From Pseudomonas viridiflava (lineage in GTDB: Bacteria; Pseudomonadota; Gammaproteobacteria; Pseudomonadales; Pseudomonadaceae), in the NCBI RefSeq assembly GCF_900573885.1, contig NZ_UPSE01000306.1, forward strand, positions 124,001 to 188,000: a stretch of 64,000 bases of DNA, read 5' to 3'. Shown piece by piece: positions 17,036 through 27,440 of this stretch (positions are counted from its first letter, which is position 1; each line of letters starts with the position of its first letter). A program made the translations under genes and the position numbers. The notes below the pieces were generated by a model that did no database searches, was not told where the DNA came from, and saw only the letters and a program-made list of their open reading frames with translations.

Positions 17036-18807
17036 TGCCGGCGCCGACCAACCGGCCGGCACACGGCGCCCTCCCCGTGGCGGAGGGAACTACCCGCTTC
17101 GCGCTCTGGGCACCGCAAGCCGACGCTGTCGACGTGGTGTTTGCCGACGGCAGCAGCCAGCCTCTGCAACAAGAGGCTGACGGCTGGTTCCGCCGCGAAC
17201 TGCCCTGCCCGATCGGTACCGCTTACGCCTACCGCATCAATGGCGGTCAGCAGGTGCCGGATCCGGCGTCACGTGCCCAGCAAGACACGGTGCACGGCTT
17301 CAGTCTGGTAACCGACCCTTCCGGCTACGCCTGGCAGCAGCCAGCGTGGCGCGGCCGCCCATGGCACGAGACCGTTCTGTACGAAGTGCATGTCGGGCTG
17401 CTGGGCGGTTTTGCCGGCGTAGAGCAACGGCTCGGAGAACTGCGCGAACTCGGCGTTACCGCTATTGAGCTGATGCCGATCAACCAGTTTCCCGGCGAGC
17501 GTAACTGGGGGTACGACGGCGTGTTGCCGTTCGCCCCGCAGCACAATTACGGCAGCCCGGACGAGCTGCGTCATCTGATTGATACCGCCCATGGCCTTGG
17601 CCTGATGGTGTTTATCGACGTGGTCTACAACCACTTCGGGCCAGACGGCAATTACCTCGGCCTGTATGCCCAGGATTTCTTTCGCGAAGACATCACCACA
17701 CCTTGGGGGCCGTCCATTGACTTCCGCCGCCCTCAGGTTCGTGACTTTTTTATTGAAAACGCTTTGATGTGGGTTCACGACTATCGCGTCGACGGCCTGC
17801 GTTTCGACGCGGTGCACGCCATCAGCGAGAAAGACTTTCTGATCGAAATGGCCCAGCGCCTGCGCACCTCGGTGCCGCTGGATCGCCACCTGCACCTGGT
17901 ACTCGAAAATGAGCACAACAGCGCCGAGCTGTTGCAGGCCGGCTTTGATGCGCAGTGGAACGACGACGGCCACAACACCCTGCACGTGCTGCTCACCGGC
18001 GAGCAAGAAGGTTACTACCAGGATTATTGCCAGCAGCCGACGGAGAAACTGGCCCGCTGCCTGCAGGAAGGCTTCGTCTATCAGGGGCAGGAAAATCGCC
18101 ACGGCCATACCCGGGGTGAACCAAGTGGGCATTTGCCGCCTACCGCTTTCGTACTGTTTCTGCAGAACCACGACCAAGTCGGCAACCGCGCCTTTGGCGA
18201 ACGGTTGAGCGCGCTGTGCGACCCGGATGCGCTTAAGGCTGCGACCGTGCTGTTGCTGCTCTCGCCAATGATTCCGCTGCTGTTCATGGGCGAGGAATGG
18301 GGCTCGCGTCAGTCTTTCCTGTTCTTCACCGATCACCACGACGAGCTGGCCATCGCCGTGCGTGATGGCCGCCGCAACGAGTTCAAAGACTTCGCCGTGT
18401 TTCAGGACGCGGCCATTCGCGACAGCATCCCGGATCCGAACAAGCTCGGCACCTTTAACGCCTCGTTGCCGGATTACGCGCCGGATGTCGAACCCAGCCA
18501 CCAGGCCTGGCGAATTTATTACCGCAAGTTGTTGGAGCTGCGTCAGCAGCTGATCGTGCCGCGTCTGTCGGGCAGCCAGGCTGGCCACGTGCAGGTGCTT
18601 GGCGACAAGGCCGTAAGCGCCAACTGGACGCTCGCCGACGGCAGCAAGCTGCGCATCGACCTCAACCTGAGCGATCAGCCCGTTACCGCCCCGCCGCTGG
18701 GGCCCGCCGCCCGCGTGATATTCGGCAACCGCATTGACTTGCACGCCGCACAGCAGGGATTGCGCGGCCCCTTCAGCGCACTGGCATCACTTGAGGAAAG
18801 CGCATGA
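17035..18807 (+). CDS. treZ: Malto-oligosyltrehalose trehalohydrolase TreZ
   Basis: A 590-residue GH13 enzyme that releases trehalose from maltooligosyltrehalose made by TreY. An N-terminal CBM48-like domain (TRFALWAPQADAVDVVF) precedes the barrel. The nucleophile region is GLRFDAVHAI, the acid region LVLENEHN and the third Asp LQNHDQVGNR. I take the ATG at 17035, which overlaps the glgA stop and is eight bases from GAGGG, over the ATG at 17029. Overlaps malQ by 4 bp. Confidence 0.95.
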   Translation: MPAPTNRPAHGALPVAEGTTRFALWAPQADAVDVVFADGSSQPLQQEADGWFRRELPCPIGTAYAYRINGGQQVPDPASRAQQDTVHGFSLVTDPSGYAWQQPAWRGRPWHETVLYEVHVGLLGGFAGVEQRLGELRELGVTAIELMPINQFPGERNWGYDGVLPFAPQHNYGSPDELRHLIDTAHGLGLMVFIDVVYNHFGPDGNYLGLYAQDFFREDITTPWGPSIDFRRPQVRDFFIENALMWVHDYRVDGLRFDAVHAISEKDFLIEMAQRLRTSVPLDRHLHLVLENEHNSAELLQAGFDAQWNDDGHNTLHVLLTGEQEGYYQDYCQQPTEKLARCLQEGFVYQGQENRHGHTRGEPSGHLPPTAFVLFLQNHDQVGNRAFGERLSALCDPDALKAATVLLLLSPMIPLLFMGEEWGSRQSFLFFTDHHDELAIAVRDGRRNEFKDFAVFQDAAIRDSIPDPNKLGTFNASLPDYAPDVEPSHQAWRIYYRKLLELRQQLIVPRLSGSQAGHVQVLGDKAVSANWTLADGSKLRIDLNLSDQPVTAPPLGPAARVIFGNRIDLHAAQQGLRGPFSALASLEESA

Positions 18808-20897
18808 GCGACGAGCAACTGGCCAGCCTGTCCACCGCGGCAGGTCTGAGTGTCGATTGGCTGGATGCCAACGGTCGGCCGCAACGTGTAGATGTCGACG
18901 CCCAGCGGGCGTTGCTGGAAGCGCTGGGCTATGCCGCCCAGAGCCCGCAACAAATTGCCGCCAGCCTGGCGCATCTGGAAGAACAGCAACACCGCCGCGA
19001 GCTGGACCCGCTGCTGACCCACGAGATGCACAAGCCGCTGTCGCTGGCCAGCGAGTTTGCCGCCAACACCAGTTTCAGCCTGCACCTGGAAAACGGTCGC
19101 CGGGTAGACGGTCGGCTTGACGGCCATGGCTGCCTGCCGGCCATTGCCGATTATGGCTATCACCGTCTGCAAATCGGCGAGCGGCTGATCACCATTGCCG
19201 TGGCACCACCCGCCTGCCTGAGCGTGGAAGAACTTACCGACGGCCAGCGCCGGCATATCTGGGGGCTGACCGCCCAGCTGTACTCCCTGCGCCGCGATAA
19301 CGATGGCGGCCTTGGCGATATGCAGGCCCTGGCCGAGCTGGCACGCAGCGCCGCCCGCCATGGCGCCGATGCGTTGGCCATCAGCCCGGTGCACGCAATG
19401 TTCAGCGCCTGGCCCGGCCAGTACAGCCCCTACTCGCCTTCCAGCCGCCTGTTATTCAATTCCCTGCACGCCGCGCCGGACATGATTCTCGGCGAGGCCG
19501 CCGTGAACGACGCCCTGCAAATCTGCGGTCTGCACGACAACCGCAAGCAGCTTGAACGCCTTGAGCTGGTCGACTGGCCAGGCGTCACCGACAGCCGCCA
19601 GCGCCTGTTGCGGCAGCTGTACCAAACCTTCCGCGATCAGGACAACGCCCTGACTCCGGATTTCGACAAGTTCCTGCTGTGCGGCGGCGACGCGCTGCTG
19701 CAGCACTGCCGCTTCGAGGCGCTGCAAGGTTTTATGGTGCGCCATGAAATGTCGGGCGACTGGCGGACCTGGCCCGAGCACTACCGCGACCCGCGCCACG
19801 CGAACGTGGACCTGTTCGCCGCCGACCATGCCCAGGAAATTGGCTACCACGCCTTCTGCCAATGGCTCATCGCCCGCAGCATGGGCCGTGCCCAGGCCGC
19901 CGCGTTGAACGCCGGGATGAAAATCGGCCTGATCGCCGACCTGGCCGTGGGCGCCGACGGCGCCGGCAGTCAGGCGTGGTCGCGACAGGACGAATTGCTG
20001 CAAAGCCTGACCGTGGGCGCACCGCCCGACATCCTCAACCGTCAGGGCCAGAGCTGGGGCATTTCCGCCTTTTCGCCAGAAGGCCTGCGCCGCAACGGCT
20101 ACCGCGCGTTTATAGAAATGCTGCAAGCCAACCTCGCCCATGTCGGCGGCGTGCGCATCGACCATGTCATGGGCTTGCAGCGTCTGTGGGTTATTCCGCA
20201 AGGCGCACCGCCACAGGCCGGTGCCTACCTGAACTATCCGCTTAAAGACCTGCTGCGCCTGGTGGCACTGGAGTCGTGGCGCAACCGTGCCCTGGTCATT
20301 GGCGAAGACCTCGGCACCGTACCCGATGGCCTGCGCGAAGAGCTGGGGCGCAGCCGCCTGCTGGGCATGCGGGTGTTGCTGTTCGAACAGAAAGACGGCG
20401 CGTTCATTCCTGCCCCGCAGTGGCCCGACGACGCCCTGGCAACCACCACCACCCATGACCTGCCTACGCTGCATGGCTGGATGCAGGGGCGTGACATCGA
20501 ATGGCGCGAGATCGTCGGCCAGTCGACGCCCGAGCAGAGCACCGATGACCGCAGCCACCGCCAGTGGGAAAAGCACAACCTGCACAAAGCCTTGCAGGAC
20601 TGCGCGCTGCTGCCGATTCGCGACAACAGCATCACCGAGCAACTGGACGCCAGTGTGTCGTTCCTTGGCAGTACGCCCGCACCGCTGGTGCTGCTGCCGC
20701 TGGAAGACGCCATGGGCGAATTCGAGCAACCCAACCTCCCCGGCCCCGGCGATACGCACCCCAACTGGCGGCGCCGCTGGAGCATCAATGCAGCAGACAT
20801 GCTCGACCGCCCCGAACCGAGCCAACGTCTGGAACGCCTCGACCAAGCGCGCCGCGCCCGTGATCACTTAGCGCCATCGAGACCTCGTAATGACTAA
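18804..20897 (+). CDS. malQ: 4-alpha-glucanotransferase MalQ
   Basis: A 697-residue GH77 amylomaltase that rearranges maltodextrins, giving longer chains for TreY and GlgA. The GH77 catalytic elements are VRIDHVMGL (nucleophile Asp), VIGEDLGTVP (acid Glu) and TTTHDLPTL (third Asp). The N-terminal ~140 residues hold the extra domain seen in bacterial MalQ. Start overlaps treZ by 4 bp; end overlaps treY by 8 bp, so translation is coupled throughout. Confidence 0.94.
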   Translation: MSDEQLASLSTAAGLSVDWLDANGRPQRVDVDAQRALLEALGYAAQSPQQIAASLAHLEEQQHRRELDPLLTHEMHKPLSLASEFAANTSFSLHLENGRRVDGRLDGHGCLPAIADYGYHRLQIGERLITIAVAPPACLSVEELTDGQRRHIWGLTAQLYSLRRDNDGGLGDMQALAELARSAARHGADALAISPVHAMFSAWPGQYSPYSPSSRLLFNSLHAAPDMILGEAAVNDALQICGLHDNRKQLERLELVDWPGVTDSRQRLLRQLYQTFRDQDNALTPDFDKFLLCGGDALLQHCRFEALQGFMVRHEMSGDWRTWPEHYRDPRHANVDLFAADHAQEIGYHAFCQWLIARSMGRAQAAALNAGMKIGLIADLAVGADGAGSQAWSRQDELLQSLTVGAPPDILNRQGQSWGISAFSPEGLRRNGYRAFIEMLQANLAHVGGVRIDHVMGLQRLWVIPQGAPPQAGAYLNYPLKDLLRLVALESWRNRALVIGEDLGTVPDGLREELGRSRLLGMRVLLFEQKDGAFIPAPQWPDDALATTTTHDLPTLHGWMQGRDIEWREIVGQSTPEQSTDDRSHRQWEKHNLHKALQDCALLPIRDNSITEQLDASVSFLGSTPAPLVLLPLEDAMGEFEQPNLPGPGDTHPNWRRRWSINAADMLDRPEPSQRLERLDQARRARDHLAPSRPRND

Positions 20898-23751
20898 GCC
20901 CCTACGCCCGCTGACGGCCACTGTCCGTCTGCAATTTCATAAAGACTTCACCCTCGACGACGCCGTACCGCTGGTGAGCTACTTCGCCGACCTCGGTATC
21001 AGCCACGTCTATGCCTCGCCCATTCTCACCGCGCGGCCTGGCTCCACCCACGGCTATGACGTGGTAGACCCCACCCGCATCAACCCGGAACTGGGCGGCG
21101 AGGAGGCGCTGCTGCGTCTGGTGGCCGAACTGCGTGCCCATGGCATGGGCTTGCTGCTGGATATCGTCTCGAACCACATGGCCGTAGGCGGTGACGCTAA
21201 TCCTTGGTGGCTGGACGTGCTGGAGTGGGGCCCAAGCAGCCCGTACGCCAACTTTTTCGACATTCAGTGGCGCTCCCACGACCCGCTGATGGTGGGTCAG
21301 TTGCTGGTGCCGTTCCTGCGCACCGACTACGGCGAAGTGCTCGCCAGCGGTGAAATCGAACTGAAGTTCGAAGCCGAAACCGGCAGCTTGTACGCCCAGC
21401 ACTACGAACACCGTTTTCCGCTCTGCCCCCCCACCTACGCCGACGTGCTGAAGACCAGCGAAGACGCGACGCTGCAAGCCCTCGCCGCCCGCTTCGCCAG
21501 TCTTGATGTCGACCCTATGGCCTGGCACAGCGCCCGGCAGATTCGCGCCGACCTGGCCGAAGCCGTGCAGGTGCCTGACGTGGGCCTGGGCTTGGCCGAA
21601 GCGCTGAGCCATTTCGAGGTGGTCAGCGGCAAAATCGACGACAGCGGCAGCATTGACCAATACGCGTTCGACAACCTGCACCGACTGCTGGAACGCCAGC
21701 ACTACCGTCTCGCCAGCTGGCGTACCGCAGCCGATGACATTAACTGGCGGCGCTTCTTCGACATCAACGAACTGGGCGGTCTGCGCGTTGAGCGCAACCG
21801 CGTATTCGAAGCCACCCACGCGAAGATTTTCGAGCTGGTTCAGCGCGGGCTGGTCGACGGCTTGCGTATCGACCACGTCGACGGCCTGGCCAATCCTGGC
21901 AGCTACTGCCGCAAACTGCGCCGTCGGGTGAACGGGCTGCTGGGCAAGCGTCCGAACGACCTGCGCGACGCCGCTGGCAAGGCGCTGCACTTCCCGATTT
22001 ACGTTGAAAAAATCATCGGTGCCGGTGAGCAACTGCCGACCAACTGGGCGGTCGACGGCACCACTGGCTACGAGTTCATGAACGAGGTGTCGCTGCTGCA
22101 GCACGACCCCATCGGCCAGTTACAACTGGCCGACCTGTGGGAAAGCCGCAGCGGCCGCACGGCCAACTTTATGGATGAAGTGCGCGAAGCCCGCCATCTG
22201 GTGCTTAACGGCACGCTGGCCGGCGATCTTGAAGCGCTGGCTCAGGGGCTGTTGCTGGTGGCGCGCGATGACATCGCCACCCGCGACCTGACGCTCGGCT
22301 CCATCCGCCGCGCCGTGCTTGAGCTGATCATCCACTTTCCGGTGTACCGCACCTACGCCGGTGGCCACGGCCGGTCGGAGCAAGATCAGTTGTTCTTCCA
22401 GCAAGCCAAGGAGGCCGCGCGCGGTCACCTCAGCGAAGCCGACTGGCCGATTCTGGATTACCTGGACCGCTGGCTCGGCGGCGAAGCGTTGCGCCAGTTG
22501 CCGCCCGGGCAGGCGCGCCGTCAGCGGCAAAAAATGCTCACCCGTTTTCAGCAGCTCACCTCGCCAGCTGCGGCCAAGGCCGTGGAAGACACCGCGTGCT
22601 ACCGCAGCGCTGTGCTGCTGTCGCGCAATGACGTGGGCTTCGACCCGCAGCACTTCAGCGCCCCGGTCGCAGAGATTGAAGCTACCTGGCAGCGCCGCGC
22701 CGAGCACTTGCCCAATAACTTGTTAACCACTGCCACCCACGACCACAAACGTGGCGAAGATACCCGCGCCCGCCTTGCCGCCCTCAGCGAGCGTTCAACC
22801 TGGCTGGTAGAGCGCATTGATCGCTGGTGGCCCATGGCATCGCCGCTGCGCCAGGAACTCACCGACGGCATTGCGCCCAGTGCCGGCGATGAGCTGATGC
22901 TCTACCAGACCCTGCTGGGCAGTTGGCCGCTGGGCCTGGCTGCGGATGACGAAGCCGGGCTTGAGACTTACTTGCAGCGGCTATCCGGCTGGCAGGAAAA
23001 AGCCCTGCGCGAAGCGAAATTGCGCAGCAGCTGGAGTGCCAACAACGAAGCGTATGAAGGGGCCTGCCGCAGCTTTTTGCAGCAGTTACTGCAAAGCCCG
23101 GAAGCCGTCGAATTGCGCACCGACATCGCGGCCGCCGCTGCCGAACTGGCACCGGCCGGGGCACTTAACAGCCTGACCCAGACCCTGCTGCGCATGACCA
23201 CGCCCGGCGTGCCGGACCTGTACCAGGGCGCCGAGTTCTGGGACTTCAGCCTGGTAGACCCGGACAACCGCCGGCCCGTGGATTTCAACGCACGCCAGGC
23301 CGCGCTTGGCGCCTCGCAGCCCGTGAGCGAGCACATTAAAAACTGGACTGACGGCCGCCTTAAACAGCGCCTGATCAAGCACACACTTGGCTTGCGCGCC
23401 GCGCATCCAGAAGTGTTCGCCGCCGGCAGCTATCGCCATCTGACGGTCAGCGGCAGCCAGGCTGACCGTGTCCTGGCCTTTGCCCGCTACGTGGACAACG
23501 ACCAGTTCGTGATCGTGGTGCTGCCACGCCTGGCCGCCAGCTTGCTGGGTGAAAGCGCCACGCCGTTGATTGAGCCTGGTGCCTGGGGCGGCACCCACAT
23601 CCAGCTGCCACCCGAACTCAGCCACCACTCGCTGGTCAGCACCTTTACTGCCAGTAGCCATACCCCGGTGGACGGTCGCCTCGACGTCGCCCACCTCCTG
23701 CGGGATTTCCCGGTCAACTTGCTTCACCCCTTTCAGGAGCCTCGGCCATGA
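20890..23751 (+). CDS. treY: Malto-oligosyltrehalose synthase TreY
   Basis: A 953-residue GH13 enzyme that isomerises the reducing-end alpha-1,4 bond of maltodextrin to alpha-1,1. It has TATVRLQFHKDFTLDDAV at the N terminus, LLLDIVSNHMAVG, the nucleophile region GLRIDHVDGL, the acid-region YVEKIIGAGEQLP and TATHDHKRGEDTR. PGVPDLYQGAEFWDFSLVDPDNRR near the C terminus is a TreY hallmark. The length is normal. It works with TreZ to make trehalose from glycogen-derived dextrins. Confidence 0.95.
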   Translation: MTKPLRPLTATVRLQFHKDFTLDDAVPLVSYFADLGISHVYASPILTARPGSTHGYDVVDPTRINPELGGEEALLRLVAELRAHGMGLLLDIVSNHMAVGGDANPWWLDVLEWGPSSPYANFFDIQWRSHDPLMVGQLLVPFLRTDYGEVLASGEIELKFEAETGSLYAQHYEHRFPLCPPTYADVLKTSEDATLQALAARFASLDVDPMAWHSARQIRADLAEAVQVPDVGLGLAEALSHFEVVSGKIDDSGSIDQYAFDNLHRLLERQHYRLASWRTAADDINWRRFFDINELGGLRVERNRVFEATHAKIFELVQRGLVDGLRIDHVDGLANPGSYCRKLRRRVNGLLGKRPNDLRDAAGKALHFPIYVEKIIGAGEQLPTNWAVDGTTGYEFMNEVSLLQHDPIGQLQLADLWESRSGRTANFMDEVREARHLVLNGTLAGDLEALAQGLLLVARDDIATRDLTLGSIRRAVLELIIHFPVYRTYAGGHGRSEQDQLFFQQAKEAARGHLSEADWPILDYLDRWLGGEALRQLPPGQARRQRQKMLTRFQQLTSPAAAKAVEDTACYRSAVLLSRNDVGFDPQHFSAPVAEIEATWQRRAEHLPNNLLTTATHDHKRGEDTRARLAALSERSTWLVERIDRWWPMASPLRQELTDGIAPSAGDELMLYQTLLGSWPLGLAADDEAGLETYLQRLSGWQEKALREAKLRSSWSANNEAYEGACRSFLQQLLQSPEAVELRTDIAAAAAELAPAGALNSLTQTLLRMTTPGVPDLYQGAEFWDFSLVDPDNRRPVDFNARQAALGASQPVSEHIKNWTDGRLKQRLIKHTLGLRAAHPEVFAAGSYRHLTVSGSQADRVLAFARYVDNDQFVIVVLPRLAASLLGESATPLIEPGAWGGTHIQLPPELSHHSLVSTFTASSHTPVDGRLDVAHLLRDFPVNLLHPFQEPRP

Positions 23752-24143
23752 GCATCGACGAAAAACGCGTACGTGAATTCGCTTTCCAGATCTGGGAATC
23801 GGAAGGCAAACCCGAAGGCCAGGCCGAGCGCCATTGGCAAATGGCTGTGAAGCTGGCCGCTTCCGAAGCGGGCGTGCCCGCGGCGAATAAAACCGTAAAA
23901 GGCAAAACCCTGCCGGCGCCCAACCCGGCCATTCCGGCGGCGAAAAAGCCGGCGGCCAAGGCGGAAAAACCGGCGTTGCTTGAGCCCAAGCCAGCGAAAG
24001 CGGCAGCAAAGAAGCCAGCGGAAAAATCTGCTGAACCGAAAGCCGCTGCGCCAGCCAAATCTACTGACAGCAAGCCTGCCAAACCGGCTGCGAGCAAACC
24101 GGCCGCCGCAAAAAAACCGAGCGCCAAAACGCCCAAGCCTTGA
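23748..24143 (+). CDS. DUF2934 protein with Lys/Ala/Pro-rich tail
   Basis: A 131-residue protein. Residues 1-40 form the DUF2934 motif (RVREFAFQIWESEGKPEGQAERHW), and residues about 50-131 are almost entirely Ala, Lys and Pro in histone-H1-like repeats (KPAAKAEKPA, AKKPAEKSAEP). The tail is highly basic and probably disordered. Start overlaps treY by 4 bp (ATGA). It is conserved at this place in Pseudomonas glycogen/trehalose operons as I recall (PA2161 in P. aeruginosa). Its role is unknown; the tail could bind nucleic acid or polyanions. Confidence 0.85.
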   Translation: MSIDEKRVREFAFQIWESEGKPEGQAERHWQMAVKLAASEAGVPAANKTVKGKTLPAPNPAIPAAKKPAAKAEKPALLEPKPAKAAAKKPAEKSAEPKAAAPAKSTDSKPAKPAASKPAAAKKPSAKTPKP

Positions 24144-24210
24144 TTCAAAGGCTGGATGGTGTGAAGCGTTCGTTAGTGCAATTCAATGCTGAATCGAAGG
24201 AATCGTCACC

Positions 24211-26376
24211 ATGACCAAGCCGCATAAATCGCCCACTGGGGCGCCGCAAGTCGTGCGGCAATCGCGCATTTCCGAAGGCCATCCGTTCCCCCTGGGCGCA
24301 ACCTGGGATGGCCTCGGCGTTAACTTTGCGTTGTTCTCTGCCCATGCCACCAAGGTCGAGCTGTGCCTGTTCGACAGCACGGGCGAAACCGAACTCGAGC
24401 GCATTGTGCTGCCCGAATACACCGACGAAATCTGGCACGGCTACCTGCCCGATGCGCACCCGGGGCAGATTTACGGGTACCGCGTTTATGGCCCGTATGA
24501 GCCTTCCGCCGGGCACCGTTTCAACCCCAACAAGCTGTTGATCGACCCCTACGCCAAACAACTGGTCGGCAAGTTGAAATGGTCGGAAGCCTTGTTCGGT
24601 TACACCATTGGCCACAAAGACGCCGACCTCAGTTTCGATAAGCGCGACAGCGCCAAATTCGTACCGAAAAGCAAAGTGATCGACCCGGCCTTCACGTGGG
24701 GCGAGCGCCCTCATGTGCGTGTGCCGTGGGACAGCACCATCATTTACGAAGCCCATGTGCGTGGCACCAGCATGCGCCACCCCGCCGTGGCGGAGAACCT
24801 GCGCGGCACGTACGCCGGGTTGATGAACCCCGACCTGCTGCAGCACATCAAAAAGCTCGGCGTTTCCACCATCGAGCTGCTGCCCGTGCACGGTTTTGTC
24901 GACGACAAGCACTTGCTCGAAAAAGGCATGAACAACTACTGGGGCTACAACACCATCGCGTTCTTCGCGCCCCATGCCGGCTATTCAGCCAGTGGCCATA
25001 TCAACGAATTCAAAGAGATGGTTGCCCACCTCCACGACGCCGGTCTGGAAGTGCTGCTCGACGTGGTTTACAACCACACCGCCGAAGGCAACGAGATGGG
25101 CCCGACGTTGAGCATGCGCGGCATCGACAACGCCAGTTACTACCGCCTGCTGCCGAGCGACAAGCGTCACTACATCAACGACTCCGGCACCGGCAACACG
25201 CTCGACCTCAGCCACCCGTGCGTGCTGCAAATGGTCACCGACTCCCTGCGTTACTGGGCCACGGAAATGCGCGTGGACGGCTTCCGCTTCGACCTTGCGA
25301 CCATTCTCGGCCGTTACGCCGATGGCTTCGACGAGCGCCACAGCTTTCTGGTTGCCTGCCGTCAGGACCCGGTGCTGAGCAAAACCAAACTGGTTGCCGA
25401 ACCCTGGGACTGCGGTCCTGGCGGCTACCAGGTGGGTGGTTTTCCACCGGGCTGGGCGGAATGGAACGACCGCTTCCGTGACAACGTTCGCGCCTTCTGG
25501 CGTGGAGATGAAGGCCAGGTGGCCGAACTGGCCAGCCGCCTGACGGCCTCCGGTGACCTGTTCAACCAGCGTGGCCGCCGCCCGTTCGCCTCGGTGAATT
25601 TCATCACCGCCCACGACGGTTTCACCCTGCGTGACGTGGTGTCTTACGACCACAAGCACAACGACGCCAACGGTGAAGACAACCGCGACGGCAGCGATAA
25701 CAACATTTCCTGGAACCACGGCGCCGAAGGCCCGACCGACGACCCGGAAATCCGCAGCCTGCGTCTGCGTCAGATGCGCAACATGCTCGCCACCCTGCTG
25801 CTGTCGCAAGGTACGCCGATGCTGGTAGCCGGTGACGAATTCAGTCGCACCCAGGGCGGTAACAACAACGTGTACTGCCAGGACAACGAGATCGGCTGGG
25901 TCGATTGGGAGCTGGATGACGAAGGTCGCAGCCTGATGGAATTCACCCGTCGGGTGATCAGCTTGCGCAAAGCTTTCCCGATTCTGCGTCGTGGTCGCTT
26001 CCTGGTGGGGCAATACAACGAGGAACTGGGCGTCAAGGACGTCACCTGGCTGTCGCCGTGCGGCAACGAGATGACCGAAGAACAGTGGCAGGACCCTCAC
26101 GCACGCTGCCTTGGCATGCTGATGGATGGTCGCGCGCAACCCACCGGCATTCGCCGCAAAGGCGCCGACGCCACCCTGCTGCTGGTGCTCAACTCGCACC
26201 ACGACGTGGTCAACTTCACTCTGCCGGAAGTGGCCCAGGGCGCGAACTGGAAGTGCCTGCTGGACAGCAACCGACCGGAAGACCACAGCCACGAAGTGTT
26301 CGAGTTTGGTGATGAGTTCACTGTCACCAGCCGCTCACTGTTGTTGTTCGAGTTGCAGCGCGACGCTAACGCGTAG
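24211..26376 (+). CDS. glgX: Glycogen debranching enzyme GlgX
   Basis: A 721-residue GH13 isoamylase-type enzyme that hydrolyses alpha-1,6 branches of glycogen limit dextrins. It has an N-terminal CBM48 domain (GATWDGLGVNFALFSAHA), VLLDVVYNHTAEGN, the nucleophile region VDGFRFDLATILGR, the acid region LVAEPWDCGPGGY and FITAHDGFTLRD. GAAGGA precedes the ATG at 24211. It is separated from the DUF2934 gene by only 67 bp, so it probably belongs to the same transcript. Confidence 0.95.
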   Translation: MTKPHKSPTGAPQVVRQSRISEGHPFPLGATWDGLGVNFALFSAHATKVELCLFDSTGETELERIVLPEYTDEIWHGYLPDAHPGQIYGYRVYGPYEPSAGHRFNPNKLLIDPYAKQLVGKLKWSEALFGYTIGHKDADLSFDKRDSAKFVPKSKVIDPAFTWGERPHVRVPWDSTIIYEAHVRGTSMRHPAVAENLRGTYAGLMNPDLLQHIKKLGVSTIELLPVHGFVDDKHLLEKGMNNYWGYNTIAFFAPHAGYSASGHINEFKEMVAHLHDAGLEVLLDVVYNHTAEGNEMGPTLSMRGIDNASYYRLLPSDKRHYINDSGTGNTLDLSHPCVLQMVTDSLRYWATEMRVDGFRFDLATILGRYADGFDERHSFLVACRQDPVLSKTKLVAEPWDCGPGGYQVGGFPPGWAEWNDRFRDNVRAFWRGDEGQVAELASRLTASGDLFNQRGRRPFASVNFITAHDGFTLRDVVSYDHKHNDANGEDNRDGSDNNISWNHGAEGPTDDPEIRSLRLRQMRNMLATLLLSQGTPMLVAGDEFSRTQGGNNNVYCQDNEIGWVDWELDDEGRSLMEFTRRVISLRKAFPILRRGRFLVGQYNEELGVKDVTWLSPCGNEMTEEQWQDPHARCLGMLMDGRAQPTGIRRKGADATLLLVLNSHHDVVNFTLPEVAQGANWKCLLDSNRPEDHSHEVFEFGDEFTVTSRSLLLFELQRDANA

Positions 26377-26402
26377 CGCCGCTCCTCTCCGGAGACCGCC
26401 GC

Positions 26403-27440
26403 ATGGAACGTCATTACAGCGACGCCGACCTGCAGGCGTTTCTCGCCGCCCTCACCTCCCCGGTCAAACAACCGGGCGAGGTGCTCAAACGTCTGGTAAA
26501 CGAAGGCCTCGACCGCCTTCCCTATCCCGCCAGCGGTGCCACGTTGCACCGCTGGCGCGGCCTGGCCAGCGTCGCGGCGACCGATCTCAGCCTGTGCAAA
26601 CTCTATGAAGGACATACCGATGCCCTGGCCATCATGGCCGAGGTAGACCGCGTTGAAGAAGCGGCAAGGTTCGCCATGCCCGCCGATAGCACGTGGGGCA
26701 TGTGGGCGGCCGAACCGCCCGATGCCAAAGTGCAGATCAACTCCCGCACTGGCACCCAGGACGTGCGCCTGGACGGCCGCAAAGCCTGGTGCTCCGGCGC
26801 AGCCCAACTCAGTCACGCGCTGATTACCTGCTGGGACGAAGAAGGCCAACAGCAATTGGTGGCCGTGGCATTGCACCAGCCGGGCGTGGAAATCGCTAAG
26901 CAAGGCTGGCATGCCGTGGGCATGGCAGCGACCGCCAGCGTTGACGTCAACTTCGAACAAGCGCGCGGCCATTGCATCGGCCCGCCCGGTGCCTACCTGC
27001 GCCGGCCCGGCTTCTGGCACGGCGGCGCCGGCATTGCCGCTTGCTGGTTCGGCGCTGCGCAGGCACTGGCCGAGGCCCTGCGCGCCCACTGCCGGCGGCA
27101 TGACGAGCCCCATGCGCTGGCCCATCTGGGTGCACTGGACACCGCACTGGGCACCGCCGCCGACAGCTTGCGCGCCGGCGCACAGTGGCTGGATGCCAAC
27201 CCCTTCGCCGATGCCGAACGCCTGGTGCGGCGCCTGCGCAGTGGCTGCGAATACGCCGCGGCGCAAGCCCTTGAACATGTAGGCCGGGCCATGGGCGCGG
27301 GACCCTATTGCCGCGATGAAAAATTTGCCCAACTGCTGGCGGACTTGCCTGTCTATCTGAGACAGAGCCATGCAGAACGCGACCTGGCCGCTCAGGGTGA
27401 GCGGGTTGCCGATGAACCAGAAGGAAGCTGGATGATATGA
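26403..27440 (+). CDS. Acyl-CoA dehydrogenase-like protein
   Basis: A 345-residue protein with the acyl-CoA dehydrogenase fold: a helical N-terminal part, a middle beta domain (DVRLDGRKAWCSGAAQLSHALITCW is typical of the flavin-binding region) and a C-terminal helical domain (RPGFWHGGAGIAACWFGAA). It is somewhat shorter than the usual 380 residues, and I cannot identify the catalytic Glu. First gene of a tightly packed operon with a PIG-L deacetylase, NodS-type methyltransferase and glycosyltransferase. The substrate is unknown. Confidence 0.8.
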   Translation: MERHYSDADLQAFLAALTSPVKQPGEVLKRLVNEGLDRLPYPASGATLHRWRGLASVAATDLSLCKLYEGHTDALAIMAEVDRVEEAARFAMPADSTWGMWAAEPPDAKVQINSRTGTQDVRLDGRKAWCSGAAQLSHALITCWDEEGQQQLVAVALHQPGVEIAKQGWHAVGMAATASVDVNFEQARGHCIGPPGAYLRRPGFWHGGAGIAACWFGAAQALAEALRAHCRRHDEPHALAHLGALDTALGTAADSLRAGAQWLDANPFADAERLVRRLRSGCEYAAAQALEHVGRAMGAGPYCRDEKFAQLLADLPVYLRQSHAERDLAAQGERVADEPEGSWMI

